A DNA stretch of 64,000 nt, taken from contig NZ_KK853997.1 of NCBI RefSeq assembly GCF_000696185.1, positions 7,503,441-7,567,440 on the forward strand. The letters are read 5' to 3'. This document shows positions 53,933 to 62,798 of the stretch, one piece after another. A program made the position numbers and the translations under genes. The notes beneath the pieces are model-generated. The model had not been told where the DNA came from. It ran no database searches and saw nothing but the letters and a program-made list of their open reading frames with translations. Source of the DNA: Kitasatospora cheerisanensis KCTC 2395. Lineage in GTDB: Bacteria > Actinomycetota > Actinomycetes > Streptomycetales > Streptomycetaceae. Within the stretch, counting starts at the first letter, position 1. Each line of letters begins with the position of its first letter.

Positions 53933-55417
53933 ACCGCCGAACCTTCCTCGCCCTCGCCGCGCTGACCGGCGCCGCCGGCCCCCTCACCGCCTGCGGCAGC
54001 AACACCGGCACCGCACCCGGCCGGATCGCGCCCCCGCCGCCCGACCCGTCCAACCCGCTGCGGATCCCGATGCTGCTCCACCCCGAGGCCGGCCCCGACG
54101 GCGTCCGCACCTTCGAACTCGCCATGGCCCCGGGCCGGTTCGCCCTGCTGCCCGGACGCCCCACCACCACCTGGGGCTTCAACGGCCCCTACCTCGGCCC
54201 CACCCTGCGCGCCAGTCGCGGCGACCGGATCGCGATGACCGTCCGCAACCAGCTCCCCGAGGCCACCACCGTCCACTGGCACGGCACCCGGCTGCCCGCC
54301 GCGATGGACGGCGGACCGCACCAGCTGATCGAACCCGGCGCCATCTGGACGCCCAGCTGGACCCTCGACCAGCCCGCCGCCACCACCTGGTACCACCCCC
54401 ACCCGCACGGCGAGACCGCCCAGCACATCTACCGCGGCCTGGCCGGCCTGTTCATCATCGACGACGACCAGGACCCGCAGGCCCGCCAACTCCCCAGCGG
54501 CTACGGCATCGACGACATCCCGCTGATCCTCCAGGACAAGACCCTCACCGCCGACGGCGCCCTCGACGGCGACCCGCTGGCCGGCCCCTACGGCATCCTC
54601 GGCGACCGCGTCCTGGTCAACGGCACCACCGACGCCCGCTTCGACGTCACCACCGCCCGCGTCCGGCTGCGCCTGCTCAACGCCTCCAACGCCCGCCTCT
54701 ACAACCTGGCCTTCGCCGACGGCCGCCCGTTCCGCGTCATCGCCACCGACGGCGGACTGCTGCCCGCCCCCGTCGAGACCGGCACGCTCGCCCTCAGCCC
54801 CGGCGAACGCGCCGAGGTCCTGGTCGACTTCACTCCCGGCGACAGCGCCGTGCTGCGCACCGTCGACGACGGCACGGACCTCGCCAGGGGCGACTTCGAC
54901 CTGCTCCGGTTCGTCGCCGCCGCCCGGCTGCGACCCGCGCCGGCGCTGCCCGCCACCCTCGGCGGGCCCCCGCGATCGTCCCGCCGGACGGGGCGACGGT
55001 CCGCCGCTTCCTGCTCAACGGGCGTGACAACACCATCAACGGCCGGCCGATGGACATGGACCGGATCGACGAGGTGGTGGCCACCGGCACCATCGAGATC
55101 TGGGAGATCCAGAACGGCGGCGGCCTCTCGCACAACTTCCACATCCACGAGGTCGCCTTCCAACTCCTGGACGAGGACGACCGACCCGCCCCCGGGTACG
55201 CCGGCGGCCACAAGGACACCGTCTTCGTGCCGCCCAACGGCACCGTCCGGCTGGCCGTCCAGTTCGGCCCGTACAGCGACCCGGTCGAGCCGTACATGTA
55301 CCACTGCCACGTGCTGCGGCACGAGGACAGCGGCATGATGGGCCAGTTCGTGACCGTCGAACCCGGCACGGAGGACGAGGTGCCGCGCACCTACCGCGGC
55401 ACGGGCCGGCCGGCTGA
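53929..55417 (+). CDS. Multicopper oxidase, secreted; two frameshifts inferred
   Basis: About 495 residues. The N-terminus NRRTFLALAALTGAAGPLTAC has both an R-R export motif and a lipobox. Copper-binding motifs are VHWHGTRLP, WYHPHPHGE, HNFHIHEVAF and YHCHVLRHEDSGMM (all four). One base is missing in the CCCCC run near 54969, joining LGGPP to AIVPPDGATVRRFLLNG. The end is inferred: with a second missing base near 55405 the frame stops at TGA 55415-55417, otherwise it runs through the next gene. It is CotA/bilirubin-oxidase-like; its physiological substrate in a pyrimidine operon is unclear. Confidence 0.8.
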
Positions 55418-55500
55418 CGGGCGGGCCGGCCGAGGGGCGGGCCGGCGGAGGACCGGCCGAGGGGTGAGCCGGTGTCAGGGGCGGCTGGCAGCATGGCCGG

Positions 55501-55980
55501 ATGGAACAGCCGATCACCTACCTGCGCGGGGACGCCACCGCGCCGCAGGGCAAGGGCGTGCGGATCGTCGCGCACGTCTGCAACGACCTCGGCGGCTGGG
55601 GCAAGGGCTTCGTCCTCGCCCTGTCCCGCCGCTGGCCCGAACCCGAGGCCGCCTACCGCCGCTGGCACCGGGAGCGGGCCGGCAACGACTTCGGGCTCGG
55701 CGCGGTGCAGCTCGTCCAGGTCGAGCCCTACCTGTGGGTGGCGAACATGGTCGGCCAACGGGGCATCAGGACCGGCCGCTCCACCGGCGTCCCGATCCGC
55801 TACGAGGCCGTCGACACCGCGCTCGCCGCGCTCGGCGGCCACGCCCGCCGGCTCGGCGCCTCCGTCCACATGCCGCGGATCGGCTGCGGGCTGGCCGGCG
55901 GCCGCTGGGAGCGCATCGAGCCGCTGGTGGCCGCCCGGCTGGGCGCGCGCGGCATACCCGTGACGGTCTACGACCACTGA
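55501..55980 (+). CDS. TARG1/ALC1-like macrodomain protein
   Basis: 159-residue single macrodomain from ATG 55501. The ADP-ribose-binding loops are visible: ITYLRGDATAP at the start, IVAHVCNDLGGWGKGFVLAL (the H-x-x-N...G-x-G-K-G phosphate loop) and SVHMPRIGCGLAGGRWERI (the M-P-R-I-G-C-G-L signature of the TARG1 group). It should bind ADP-ribose and may hydrolyse ADP-ribosylated substrates. It has its own hairpin after the stop and no adjacent ADP-ribosyltransferase. Confidence 0.85.
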   Translation: MEQPITYLRGDATAPQGKGVRIVAHVCNDLGGWGKGFVLALSRRWPEPEAAYRRWHRERAGNDFGLGAVQLVQVEPYLWVANMVGQRGIRTGRSTGVPIRYEAVDTALAALGGHARRLGASVHMPRIGCGLAGGRWERIEPLVAARLGARGIPVTVYDH

Positions 55981-55991
55981 CGGCGCGTCAG
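55977..55991 (+). terminator. Small hairpin at the macrodomain gene end
   Basis: CTGACG-GCG-CGTCAG, a 6-bp perfect stem that includes the stop codon of the macrodomain gene. Confidence 0.35.
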
Positions 55992-56036
55992 GAAGGTGTT
56001 GACCGGCGGCGAGCGGCCTGCCTAGATTGTCTTTGC

Positions 56037-56048
56037 TTGCAAATGCAA
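56037..56048. promoter_or_regulatory. MarR-like operator upstream of the nitroreductase-hemerythrin gene
   Basis: TTGCA-AA-TGCAA, a perfect inverted repeat 24 bp before the ATG, in an A+T-rich stretch. TTGC...GCAA symmetry is typical of MarR-family operators, and a MarR gene is the next gene but one downstream. Confidence 0.5.
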
Positions 56049-56071
56049 TCGAGGGCGGGGAGGGCGAGACC

Positions 56072-56928
56072 ATGGCCGAGGACTTCAACCAGCGGGTCGT
56101 CAGGGAATTCCGGGCCGGCGGGGGACGGGTCGACGGGTTCCCCGACCTGCTGCTGCTCACCACCGCCGGCCGGCGCACCGGCCGGCCCCGCACCACACCG
56201 CTCGCCTACCGGCAGGACGGCAGCCGCTACCTGGTGTTCGGCTCCAACGGCGGCGCCGCCGAACACCCCCAGTGGTACCGCAACCTGCTCGCCGCCGGCG
56301 GCGGCACCGTCGAACTCCCCGACGGCGAGGGCGGACTGACCATCCTGTCGGTCCGCCCCGTCGAACTCGACGCGGCCGAACGCGACCGCGAGTTCGCCGA
56401 ACAGGCCCGCCGCGTCCCGTCCTTCGCCGACTACGCCGAGCGCACCGACCGCACCATCCCGGTGCTCGCCCTGCACCCGCTCGACCTGTCCGCCGACCCC
56501 GCGCTCGCCGCCCGCGTGCTCGGCCAGCTCCAGCAGCACCACGAGGACCTGCGCCGCCAACTCGCCGACCTGCGCACCCGCCTCGACCACGCCGGACCGG
56601 CCCCGCACCCGACCTCGCCGCCCAACTGCGCGAGCGCTGCCTCACGTTCTGCTACGGCCTCGGCATGCACCACACCCGCGAGGAGGGCGCCTTCACCGCC
56701 TTCGAGCGGCAGTACCCGCAGCTGATCCCGGCCCTCGCCCGGCTGCGCGCCGAACACCGCACCGTCGCCGAGGCGCTCGACCGCTTCGAGGCCCGGCTGT
56801 CCGCGCCCGGCGCCGACCCCGGCGAGCTGCGCGCCGAACTCGACCGCCTCACCGAGGGGTTGGAGGCGCACTTCGCCTACGAGGAGACGCACCTGCTGCC
56901 GCCGTCCGCCCCGCACCCGCCGCGCTGA
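56072..56928 (+). CDS. Deazaflavin (F420)-dependent nitroreductase fused to a hemerythrin domain, one frameshift as read
   Basis: About 285 residues. The N-terminal domain of about 135 residues is the Ddn-type fold (LLLLTTAGRRTGRPRTTPLAYRQDG...YLVFGSNGGAAEHPQWYRNL), which binds F420 or flavin and reduces nitro compounds or quinones. The C-terminal half is a hemerythrin-like four-helix domain with iron-ligand His/Glu pairs (LQQHHEDLRRQL, HHTREEGAFTAFE, LRAEHRTVAEAL, LEAHFAYEETHLLP). One base is missing near 56609 between the halves. ATG 56072 follows GGGGAGGG. The hemerythrin could sense or carry O2. Confidence 0.8.
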
Positions 56929-56991
56929 CGGCCCGTCCGGTAGCGTGGGCCTCCCTTGCCCGCGCACCGACGGACCGCACCAGGAGGCCGG

Positions 56992-57486
56992 ATGGACCGC
57001 ACCTCCCGCCCCCGGTCGGAGCCGGAGCCCGACGGCGGGCTGACCGGGCCGGACGCCGTCCGCGCCATGCTGCTGCTGATGCCGAGGGTGGCCGCCCGGG
57101 TCAAGCGGATCGCCGTCCCCGAGGCGCTGGCCGGCTTCCAACTCGCGCCCCGGCACCTGTCGTTGCTGTCCTACCTGGTCTACGACGGCCCGATGCCGGT
57201 CGGCACGCTCGCCGCCCGCCTCGAAGTCGCCCACACCACGGCCAGCCTGATGGTCGGCGACCTCACCCGGCAGGGCGTCCTGGAACGCCGCCCCGACCCC
57301 GCCGACCGCCGCCGCACCATCGTCTCGCTCACCGCCGACCCCGCCACCCGCACCGCGATCGAGACCTGGCTCGCCAACGGCGCCGCCGCCTGGCACGCGG
57401 CCTTCGCCCCGCTCACCCCCGCGGAGCGCGCCCTGTTCGTCCGCACCATGGCCGCGTACGAGCAGGGCGCGGCGGCGGAGAGCTGA
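56992..57486 (+). CDS. MarR-family transcriptional regulator
   Basis: 164 residues from ATG 56992 (AGGAGG 5-10 nt upstream). The winged-helix domain is HLSLLSYLVYDGPMPVGTLAARLEVAHTTASLMVGDLTRQGVLERRPDPADRRRTIVSLT, including the D-R-R-x wing. It follows the nitroreductase-hemerythrin gene by 63 bp in the same orientation. The TTGCA-AA-TGCAA site in front of that gene is a reasonable target, so this would regulate a redox-linked operon. Confidence 0.88.
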   Translation: MDRTSRPRSEPEPDGGLTGPDAVRAMLLLMPRVAARVKRIAVPEALAGFQLAPRHLSLLSYLVYDGPMPVGTLAARLEVAHTTASLMVGDLTRQGVLERRPDPADRRRTIVSLTADPATRTAIETWLANGAAAWHAAFAPLTPAERALFVRTMAAYEQGAAAES

Positions 57487-57527
57487 CACTCCGTCGGGTG
57501 CGACCCCGTGGCTGTGGCGGTGCGGCG

Positions 57528-58112
57528 TCAGCCGGCGGCGGTCCAGCTGTGGGCGACGTCGATGACGAGTCGGTTGTCGAGCTGGAAGACCTCGAACGGC
57601 AGGCGGGCCCGGACGCCGAGGCCGAACTTGGACTGGCCCTCCAGGCTGCCGGCGAAGCGGCCCTCCACGAAGGTGCGGTAGCCGGTGAGGTCGACGCCGG
57701 GGAGCGCGTCGCCCGAGCGGGCCGGGTAGACCTTCTGCCAGGTGGCCGGGTCGTAGGTGCTCGCGCCGACGATGATCTCCAGGACGGCGCCGCCACTCAC
57801 CGGGACCGGCGTGCCGGAGCCGTCCTGGTAGACGACGTTGCCGGTGGTGTAGTGCACCTGGTAGGCCAGCGGGTTCTCCGGCGAGGTCTCCGGGGCGTCG
57901 ATCACCAGCCGGTCGAAGCACTCGTGCGCGCCGGTGCGGACATTCGTCAGCGCCTGCGGCTGGTACGGGACGGTCCGGTCCTGCCGGTCGAGGCTGCCCC
58001 ACGCGGTCGAGCAGTCGGTGGTGGCGGTGACGGCCGAGGCCGTCGGGACCGTGGTCGCCGCCACCCCCGCGGCGAGCATCACGGCAGCCAGCGCGGTGGT
58101 CCACCGTCGCAT
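57528..58112 (-). CDS. Secreted AMIN-like domain protein
   Basis: 194 residues with a Sec signal peptide (MRRWTTALAAVMLAAGVAATTVPTASA). Two cysteines (TDCSTAW, HECFDRL) may pair. The mature part is beta-rich, with FDRLVIDAPE and FEVFQLDNRLVIDVAH giving the paired strands of AMIN-like domains, which usually bind cell-wall glycan or other extracellular ligands. ATG 58110-58112 was preferred to an upstream in-frame start because the signal peptide begins there. Confidence 0.75.
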   Translation of the reverse strand: MRRWTTALAAVMLAAGVAATTVPTASAVTATTDCSTAWGSLDRQDRTVPYQPQALTNVRTGAHECFDRLVIDAPETSPENPLAYQVHYTTGNVVYQDGSGTPVPVSGGAVLEIIVGASTYDPATWQKVYPARSGDALPGVDLTGYRTFVEGRFAGSLEGQSKFGLGVRARLPFEVFQLDNRLVIDVAHSWTAAG

Positions 58113-58229
58113 GTCGATTCCCCCTCTCGTGCCGGCCCCAGTGGCCGGCCCGCAGTAATCCACGCGCCGGCGCACGGAAAGGTAGCGGGCCCACCGGAGT
58201 TGATCCGCTCCGCCCGGCTGCTTCCCTGA

Positions 58230-58245
58230 CGGACCTTCAGGTCCG
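58230..58245. terminator. Hairpin at the end of the TenA-like gene
   Basis: CGGACC-TTCA-GGTCCG, perfect 6-bp stem with 4-nt loop, spanning the stop codon (58237-58239) of the minus-strand TenA-like gene. Confidence 0.5.
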
Positions 58246-58905
58246 CGGGGCGTCCGCCGGCAGCACCGCGGCCCAGAACGAGGACTCGTAGGACTGCATC
58301 AGGCGGGCCGCGTGGCGGGCCTCCGCGGCGGACTCGCCGTCGTCCAGGGCGGACTGGAGCAGGGCGAGGGCCTCGGACTCGAAGTCCGGCGGGAGGGCGG
58401 CGAAGAACGCGAAGAAGGCGGTGGCCTCGGCGGAGAGGCCGTAGTGGCGGGGGAGCGCGGCGGCCAGGCGGGCGCAGTAGCCGCCCCAGAAGCCGAAGTT
58501 GGCGAGCAGGGCGAGGACGGTCTCGGCCAGGGTGCCGGACTGGGCCAGCCACGCCAGGTAGTGCGGGTAGGTCTGGGCGGCCGGCCGGGAGCGGTAGGTC
58601 GCCAGGTCCGCGGGGGAGAGGCCGACGGCGGTGGCGAAGGGCGTGAGGAGGCCGAGTGCCTCGCCCTCGCCCGCCGCCAGCCCGAGGAAGAACGGGGCGG
58701 CCCGGCCGCGGTCCGCGAAGCGCGCCGCCAGCAGGGCGAAGGAGCGGCGGTCGCTGCGGATGATCCGGTGCTCCTCGCCGGCGATCCGCCGCAGCGCCTC
58801 GCGCGGTGCGACGCCGGCCTCCACCAGCTCGACCAGGCGGTTCCCGGCGGCGGCCGGGGCCAGTTCGGCGACCGTCCGCTCGTACAGCTCCCGCGCACTG
58901 GTCAC
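58237..58905 (-). CDS. TenA/THI-4/PqqC-superfamily protein
   Basis: 222 residues, all helical. FALLAARFADRG, FFLGLAAGEGEAL, YPHYLAWLAQ and LALLANFGFWGGYCARLAAALPRHYG are consistent with the haem-oxygenase-like TenA/THI-4 superfamily. The classical TenA catalytic Cys and Glu pattern is not obvious, so it may be a non-thiaminase paralogue of unknown reaction. No thiamine-biosynthesis gene is adjacent. Confidence 0.7.
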   Translation of the reverse strand: MTSARELYERTVAELAPAAAGNRLVELVEAGVAPREALRRIAGEEHRIIRSDRRSFALLAARFADRGRAAPFFLGLAAGEGEALGLLTPFATAVGLSPADLATYRSRPAAQTYPHYLAWLAQSGTLAETVLALLANFGFWGGYCARLAAALPRHYGLSAEATAFFAFFAALPPDFESEALALLQSALDDGESAAEARHAARLMQSYESSFWAAVLPADAPRT

Positions 58906-58977
58906 GGCGGCACCTCCGGCGGCGGGACGGCTGCGGGACAGCGCCCATGCTACGGGCGGGCGCCGCGGCCTCCGGGA

Positions 58978-59008
58978 CGGCGCGCCGGGGACGGCCCCCG
59001 GCGCGCCG
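58978..59008. terminator. Strong hairpin after the PEBP-like gene
   Basis: CGGCGCGCCGGGG-ACGGC-CCCCGGCGCGCCG, a perfect 13-bp stem with a 5-nt loop, directly downstream (on the minus strand) of the PEBP-like stop at 59017. Confidence 0.8.
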
Positions 59009-59016
59009 ACGCGGCG

Positions 59017-59625
59017 TCAGGCGGGCAGGCGGAAGGTGCCCACGATGGTGGTGGCCCCGAGGACGTACGGCGTGATGGCGGTGGTGACCTCCTCGTAGGT
59101 CATCCCCGCGTTCGGGAGGGTCGGGGTGGAGAGCGCGTACAGCGTGAACACGTAGTGGTGCGGCTGGCCGGTGGCGGGCGGGCACGGGCCGCCCCAGCCG
59201 ACCACCGGCGGGCCGAAGCTGTTGGCGCCCTGGGTGAACTGGACGGTGCCGTGGCCGTCGATCCGACTGGCGGAGCCGGGGATGTCGTAGAGCACCCAGT
59301 GGTGCCAGCCGCCGGCCCGCGGGGCGTCCGGGTCGTTCACCAGCAGGGCGTAACCGGCCGTGCCCTCGGGCGCGTTGCGCCAGTTCAGCTGCGGGGCGAG
59401 GTTCTTGCCGTGGCACGGCGCGTCCTCCGAGCCCGGCCCGCCGAACTCGGTCCACGACGGCAGCTTGCCCCCGTCCCGGAAGTCCGGGCTGGTGAGCGTG
59501 AACGGCGTGAGCCGGGTCGCCCCCGACTCGGCCGCCGGCGCGGCGGCGGTGAGCGTGCAGGAGACCGCGAGCGCGGCGGCGGCGACGGCGGCCGCGCGGA
59601 GCGCGGGCAGGCGGGACGTGTTCAA
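59017..59625 (-). CDS. Secreted YbhB/YbcL-type Raf-kinase-inhibitor-like (PEBP) protein
   Basis: 202 residues starting at TTG 59623-59625, with an N-terminal Sec signal peptide (SRLPALRAAAVAAAALAVSC). The PEBP signature is visible: LTSPDFRDGGKLP, NLAPQLNW, YALLVNDPDAP, GWHHWVLYDIP and GWGGPCPPATGQPHHYVFTLYAL (the ligand-binding pocket with the conserved D-P-D-x-P and G-x-H-R-type motifs). Its bacterial roles are poorly known. TTG start is uncertain, and a short-range alternative is not obvious. Confidence 0.85.
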   Translation of the reverse strand: MNTSRLPALRAAAVAAAALAVSCTLTAAAPAAESGATRLTPFTLTSPDFRDGGKLPSWTEFGGPGSEDAPCHGKNLAPQLNWRNAPEGTAGYALLVNDPDAPRAGGWHHWVLYDIPGSASRIDGHGTVQFTQGANSFGPPVVGWGGPCPPATGQPHHYVFTLYALSTPTLPNAGMTYEEVTTAITPYVLGATTIVGTFRLPA

Positions 59626-59777
59626 CTTGACCCCCGTGTCGATGAACTGATGGCCCGTCAGGAGAACGGGCGGGCGCCAGCTAAGCGGCGTTCGGGCGGC
59701 CGGTCAAGAGGTTCGACGTAAACGAAGATTCTTCCGTCCGGATTCGTGCGCCTGCCATTGACGTGGCGAAACACCGC

Positions 59778-60898
59778 TCAGGACGCGGCTGGAGCGGCTT
59801 CGGCGGGCGGCCACGGCCCGGCCAGCAGGCGGCGCGCCTCGGTGACGACCGCCCGGGCGATGTCGGTGCGGCTCAGCGCGTCCGGGGAGAGGCGTTCGGG
59901 GCTCAGCTCGACCAGCGGGCGCAGCGACTCGGGGCGGCCCAGCGGGGCCCAGCCGGCGTGGGCGACCACACCGACGCCGGTCGAGGCGCGCATCCCGCCG
60001 TCCACGATCAGCCGCAGCCACCAGCGGACCAGCTCCCAGCGGGCCCGCTCGTGCGGCAGGTCGGTGTCGTCGGCGGGCAGCGCGTCGGACAGGCCCAGCT
60101 CCGCCAGCACCTGTTCGAACAGCGGCACCGCCTGCCCGCGCCCGTCCTCCGGCAGGCGGGCGAGTCGCGGCAGCGAGGGCGCGACCACGCCGAGCGCGTC
60201 CGCCACCAGGCCGGCCGTGACCAGCTGCCCGTCGTCCACCTGACGGCCCACCAGGCGTTCCAGCGCCAGCATCCGCAGGTACTCCACCGCCTCGGAGTCG
60301 GTCGCCGCCGTCGGGTCGTGCGGGGTGGTGACCGCGCCCTCCGGTGCGTCCGTCACGAAGTACGACCAGAACGGGACGGTGGCGAGGGAGCGGGCATTGG
60401 GGCGGGCCGTGCGGCCGGTGAACTCGACGTCCAGCCAGTCGGCCAGATCGTGCCCGTACTCGATGACGTCGGTCTGATGCACCGACAGCACCGGATGTCC
60501 GGGCCCGAACGGGGCCGGCGGCAGGTAGCGGTGGCCGTACAGCGGCACCAGTCGCGGCACGGACGACAGGGCGGCCCGGGCGACCCGCTCCCGCTCCGCC
60601 GCGTCCTGCGGCCGCGGACCCCAGCGCGGGTACCAGAACCCGTTGTGCCGTACGTCGAACAGGGTGCCCTCGACCGGCCGGCCAGCCGCTCGCGCAGCTG
60701 CTCCGGATCGCCGTGCCGCCAGTCCGGCCAGCTCGGCCCGGTCGGCAGCCCGGCGGCCAGGAACACCCGGTGGTCGGCCGCGAACCGGAACCCGAACCGG
60801 CGCTCCACGGCCTCCAGTTCACGGCCCGTCAGCCCCGGCGCGACACCCCGCAGCCGGCGCTGCCAGACCCGGGCCTCGTCAATACTCGGAACCCGCAC
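59778..60898 (-). CDS. SUKH/SMI1-KNR4-like protein, one frameshift as read
   Basis: About 373 residues. The N-terminal GTG start region (60898) reads LTGRELEAVERRFGFRFAADHRVFLAAGLPTGPSWPDWR, the SMI1/KNR4 entry motif found in SUKH immunity proteins. The rest (VPLYGHRYLPPAPFGPGHPVLSVHQTDVIEYGHDLADWLDVEF) is typical of longer actinomycete SUKH relatives. One base is missing near 60678 between the two parts. It could be an immunity-type protein, but no polymorphic toxin gene lies next to it. Confidence 0.7.
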
Positions 60899-60948
60899 GG
60901 CCCACCCCCTCCGACGCCACCGTACCCGGCCCGCCCGGGAAGAGACGC

Positions 60949-62706
60949 CTAGTCGTGCACGCGGCCCTGCAGGGCCTTGGACAGGTCGGCGACGCAGGTG
61001 GCGAGTTGGGAGGTGGTGAGCTGGTCGGGGGCGCTGCCGCAGGTGGTGGCGGGCTGGCCGGTGGGCTGGGGCTGGGGCTGTTGGGGCTGGCCGCCGGGTG
61101 GGGTGATCGGGCCGGTGAGGGAGACCAGGTTGGGGGTGACGGTGGCGTCGCCGGAGAGGTCGATGTAGTCCTGGGTCTGGCCGTTGAAGTCGACGAAGCC
61201 GCGCCACATGTCGCGGCCGAAGGGGATGAGCTCCTGGAGGGCGCCGCCCTGGCCGGTGCTGATGGTGATGGAGGTCTGCTGGGCCATGTACGAGACCATC
61301 CGGCTGGCCAGCACGTCCAGGTTGACCGGCGGGGCGTCGTCGGCGCGTACGTACACGTGCAGGTCGTTCAGGCCGTCGCCGACCCGGTCGGCCTGGAGCA
61401 CGGCGAAGGCCACCACCAGCTGGGAGGAGCTCTCCCGGGGCACCAGCGGCGTCACGTAGTAGAGGTGCCCGTCCGCCTTCGAACGGAGCAGGAACTCGCC
61501 GGGGTTGGTGGCGTTGGTGCTCGCCGAGGTGTGCGAGAAGCCGAAGCCGCGGTCGTCCTTCGCGCCCCGGCCGCCCAGCCACTGCACCTCGTGGATCTGC
61601 GAGCGCACCACCGAGGCCGGGTACACCGCGCCCGGCAGCTCGCCGGGCGCGACCTTCGGACGGTACGTCAGGTCCGGCTTCCCGTTCTTCGAGCCGCGCA
61701 GCACCAGCACCCCGGCGGGGGCCACCACGGTGCGCTGCTCGAACGCGGTCTGCCGGGCCACCGAGATCACCACCACCGGCTCGGCGGTGCGCGGGTCGGG
61801 GCCGTCGCAGTACCCCCAGATGTCCTGCTCGCTGTAGACCAGGTCGGGGAACCGCTCGGCCAGCAGGTTGCGCAGGCTGACCGCGCCCGTCCCGCCGAAC
61901 GCCCGGCCGAACGCGTGCTCGCCGCGGAACGCGCAGCTGACCACCGAGTTGGACCGGCCGTCCCAGACCGCGACCCCCTCCATCGGCTGCTCGCCCGAAC
62001 CGTCCAGCACCGCCGTCCACACGCCGCCCTGCGCGTCCTTCGCGCCCGGAAGGTAGTGCAGGCTGTGGCCCATCAGGTGGACGCCCGAGGCGAGCCCGGC
62101 GCTGTCGGTGAGCGCCTTGGTCGCCGCCGCGTACGAGGCGGTGCGCGCCTCGAAGTCGAAGTCCGGCATCGGCGCGTTCTTCACGCAGGCCGGCACGTCC
62201 GCCGTGCCCACCAGGTCGCAGCGGTCGCCGTCGCCCGGCCGGGTGTGCTCCGTCACCGCCAGCACCGAACGCGGCGTGGCCGCGCCGCCCGACGGTACGT
62301 CAAGAACCGTCGCCGCCGCGTAGAACCGCCCCGCGTCCTTGTCGTCGTCCCACACGCCCGTGCCGGCCCGCACCAGCGAACCGGCCATCGCCAGCAGCAG
62401 CACCGCGACGGTGATCCGGGCCCACGGGCCGTTGAACTCCAGCCCCGGCTCGTCCATGCCGAACGCCACCGCCCCGGCGGTGCCGCACAGCCCCACCGCC
62501 AGCCAGAACCAGAACAGCGGCGCGGCGTCCACCAGCCCGCCGTGCGGGAAGAACGTCCGCTCCAGCAGCAGCCGGTAGCTCTGGTCCTGCTGCCCGAACC
62601 CGCCGAACACCGCGTGCTTGACCACCCAGATCAGTGCGGCCAGCAGAGGCATCCACAGCCACCACACCGCCACCCACTTCGCCCACGCCCAGATGTCGTG
62701 CCGCAT
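60949..62706 (-). CDS. Large membrane-anchored protein of unknown function
   Basis: 585 residues from ATG 62704-62706. Three hydrophobic segments lie in the first 130 residues, then a large predicted extracytoplasmic domain follows (DVLDVPSGG..., with scattered Cys such as CDLVG, PACVK, YCDGP). Near the C-terminus it becomes Pro/Gln-rich (PPGGQPQQPQPQPTG) and ends in a short Cys-containing helix. I recognise it as a type common in Streptomyces hypothetical proteins, but not a family with known function. Confidence 0.65.
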   Translation of the reverse strand: MRHDIWAWAKWVAVWWLWMPLLAALIWVVKHAVFGGFGQQDQSYRLLLERTFFPHGGLVDAAPLFWFWLAVGLCGTAGAVAFGMDEPGLEFNGPWARITVAVLLLAMAGSLVRAGTGVWDDDKDAGRFYAAATVLDVPSGGAATPRSVLAVTEHTRPGDGDRCDLVGTADVPACVKNAPMPDFDFEARTASYAAATKALTDSAGLASGVHLMGHSLHYLPGAKDAQGGVWTAVLDGSGEQPMEGVAVWDGRSNSVVSCAFRGEHAFGRAFGGTGAVSLRNLLAERFPDLVYSEQDIWGYCDGPDPRTAEPVVVISVARQTAFEQRTVVAPAGVLVLRGSKNGKPDLTYRPKVAPGELPGAVYPASVVRSQIHEVQWLGGRGAKDDRGFGFSHTSASTNATNPGEFLLRSKADGHLYYVTPLVPRESSSQLVVAFAVLQADRVGDGLNDLHVYVRADDAPPVNLDVLASRMVSYMAQQTSITISTGQGGALQELIPFGRDMWRGFVDFNGQTQDYIDLSGDATVTPNLVSLTGPITPPGGQPQQPQPQPTGQPATTCGSAPDQLTTSQLATCVADLSKALQGRVHD

Positions 62707-62798
62707 CGGCTTCCCCTCCCCGTTGCCACGGACCTTCCCCGCTCCGCAGGTCCGCCAAGCCTCCCACCCGACCGTGACAAGCGTCGGGCGGGGGAAGG

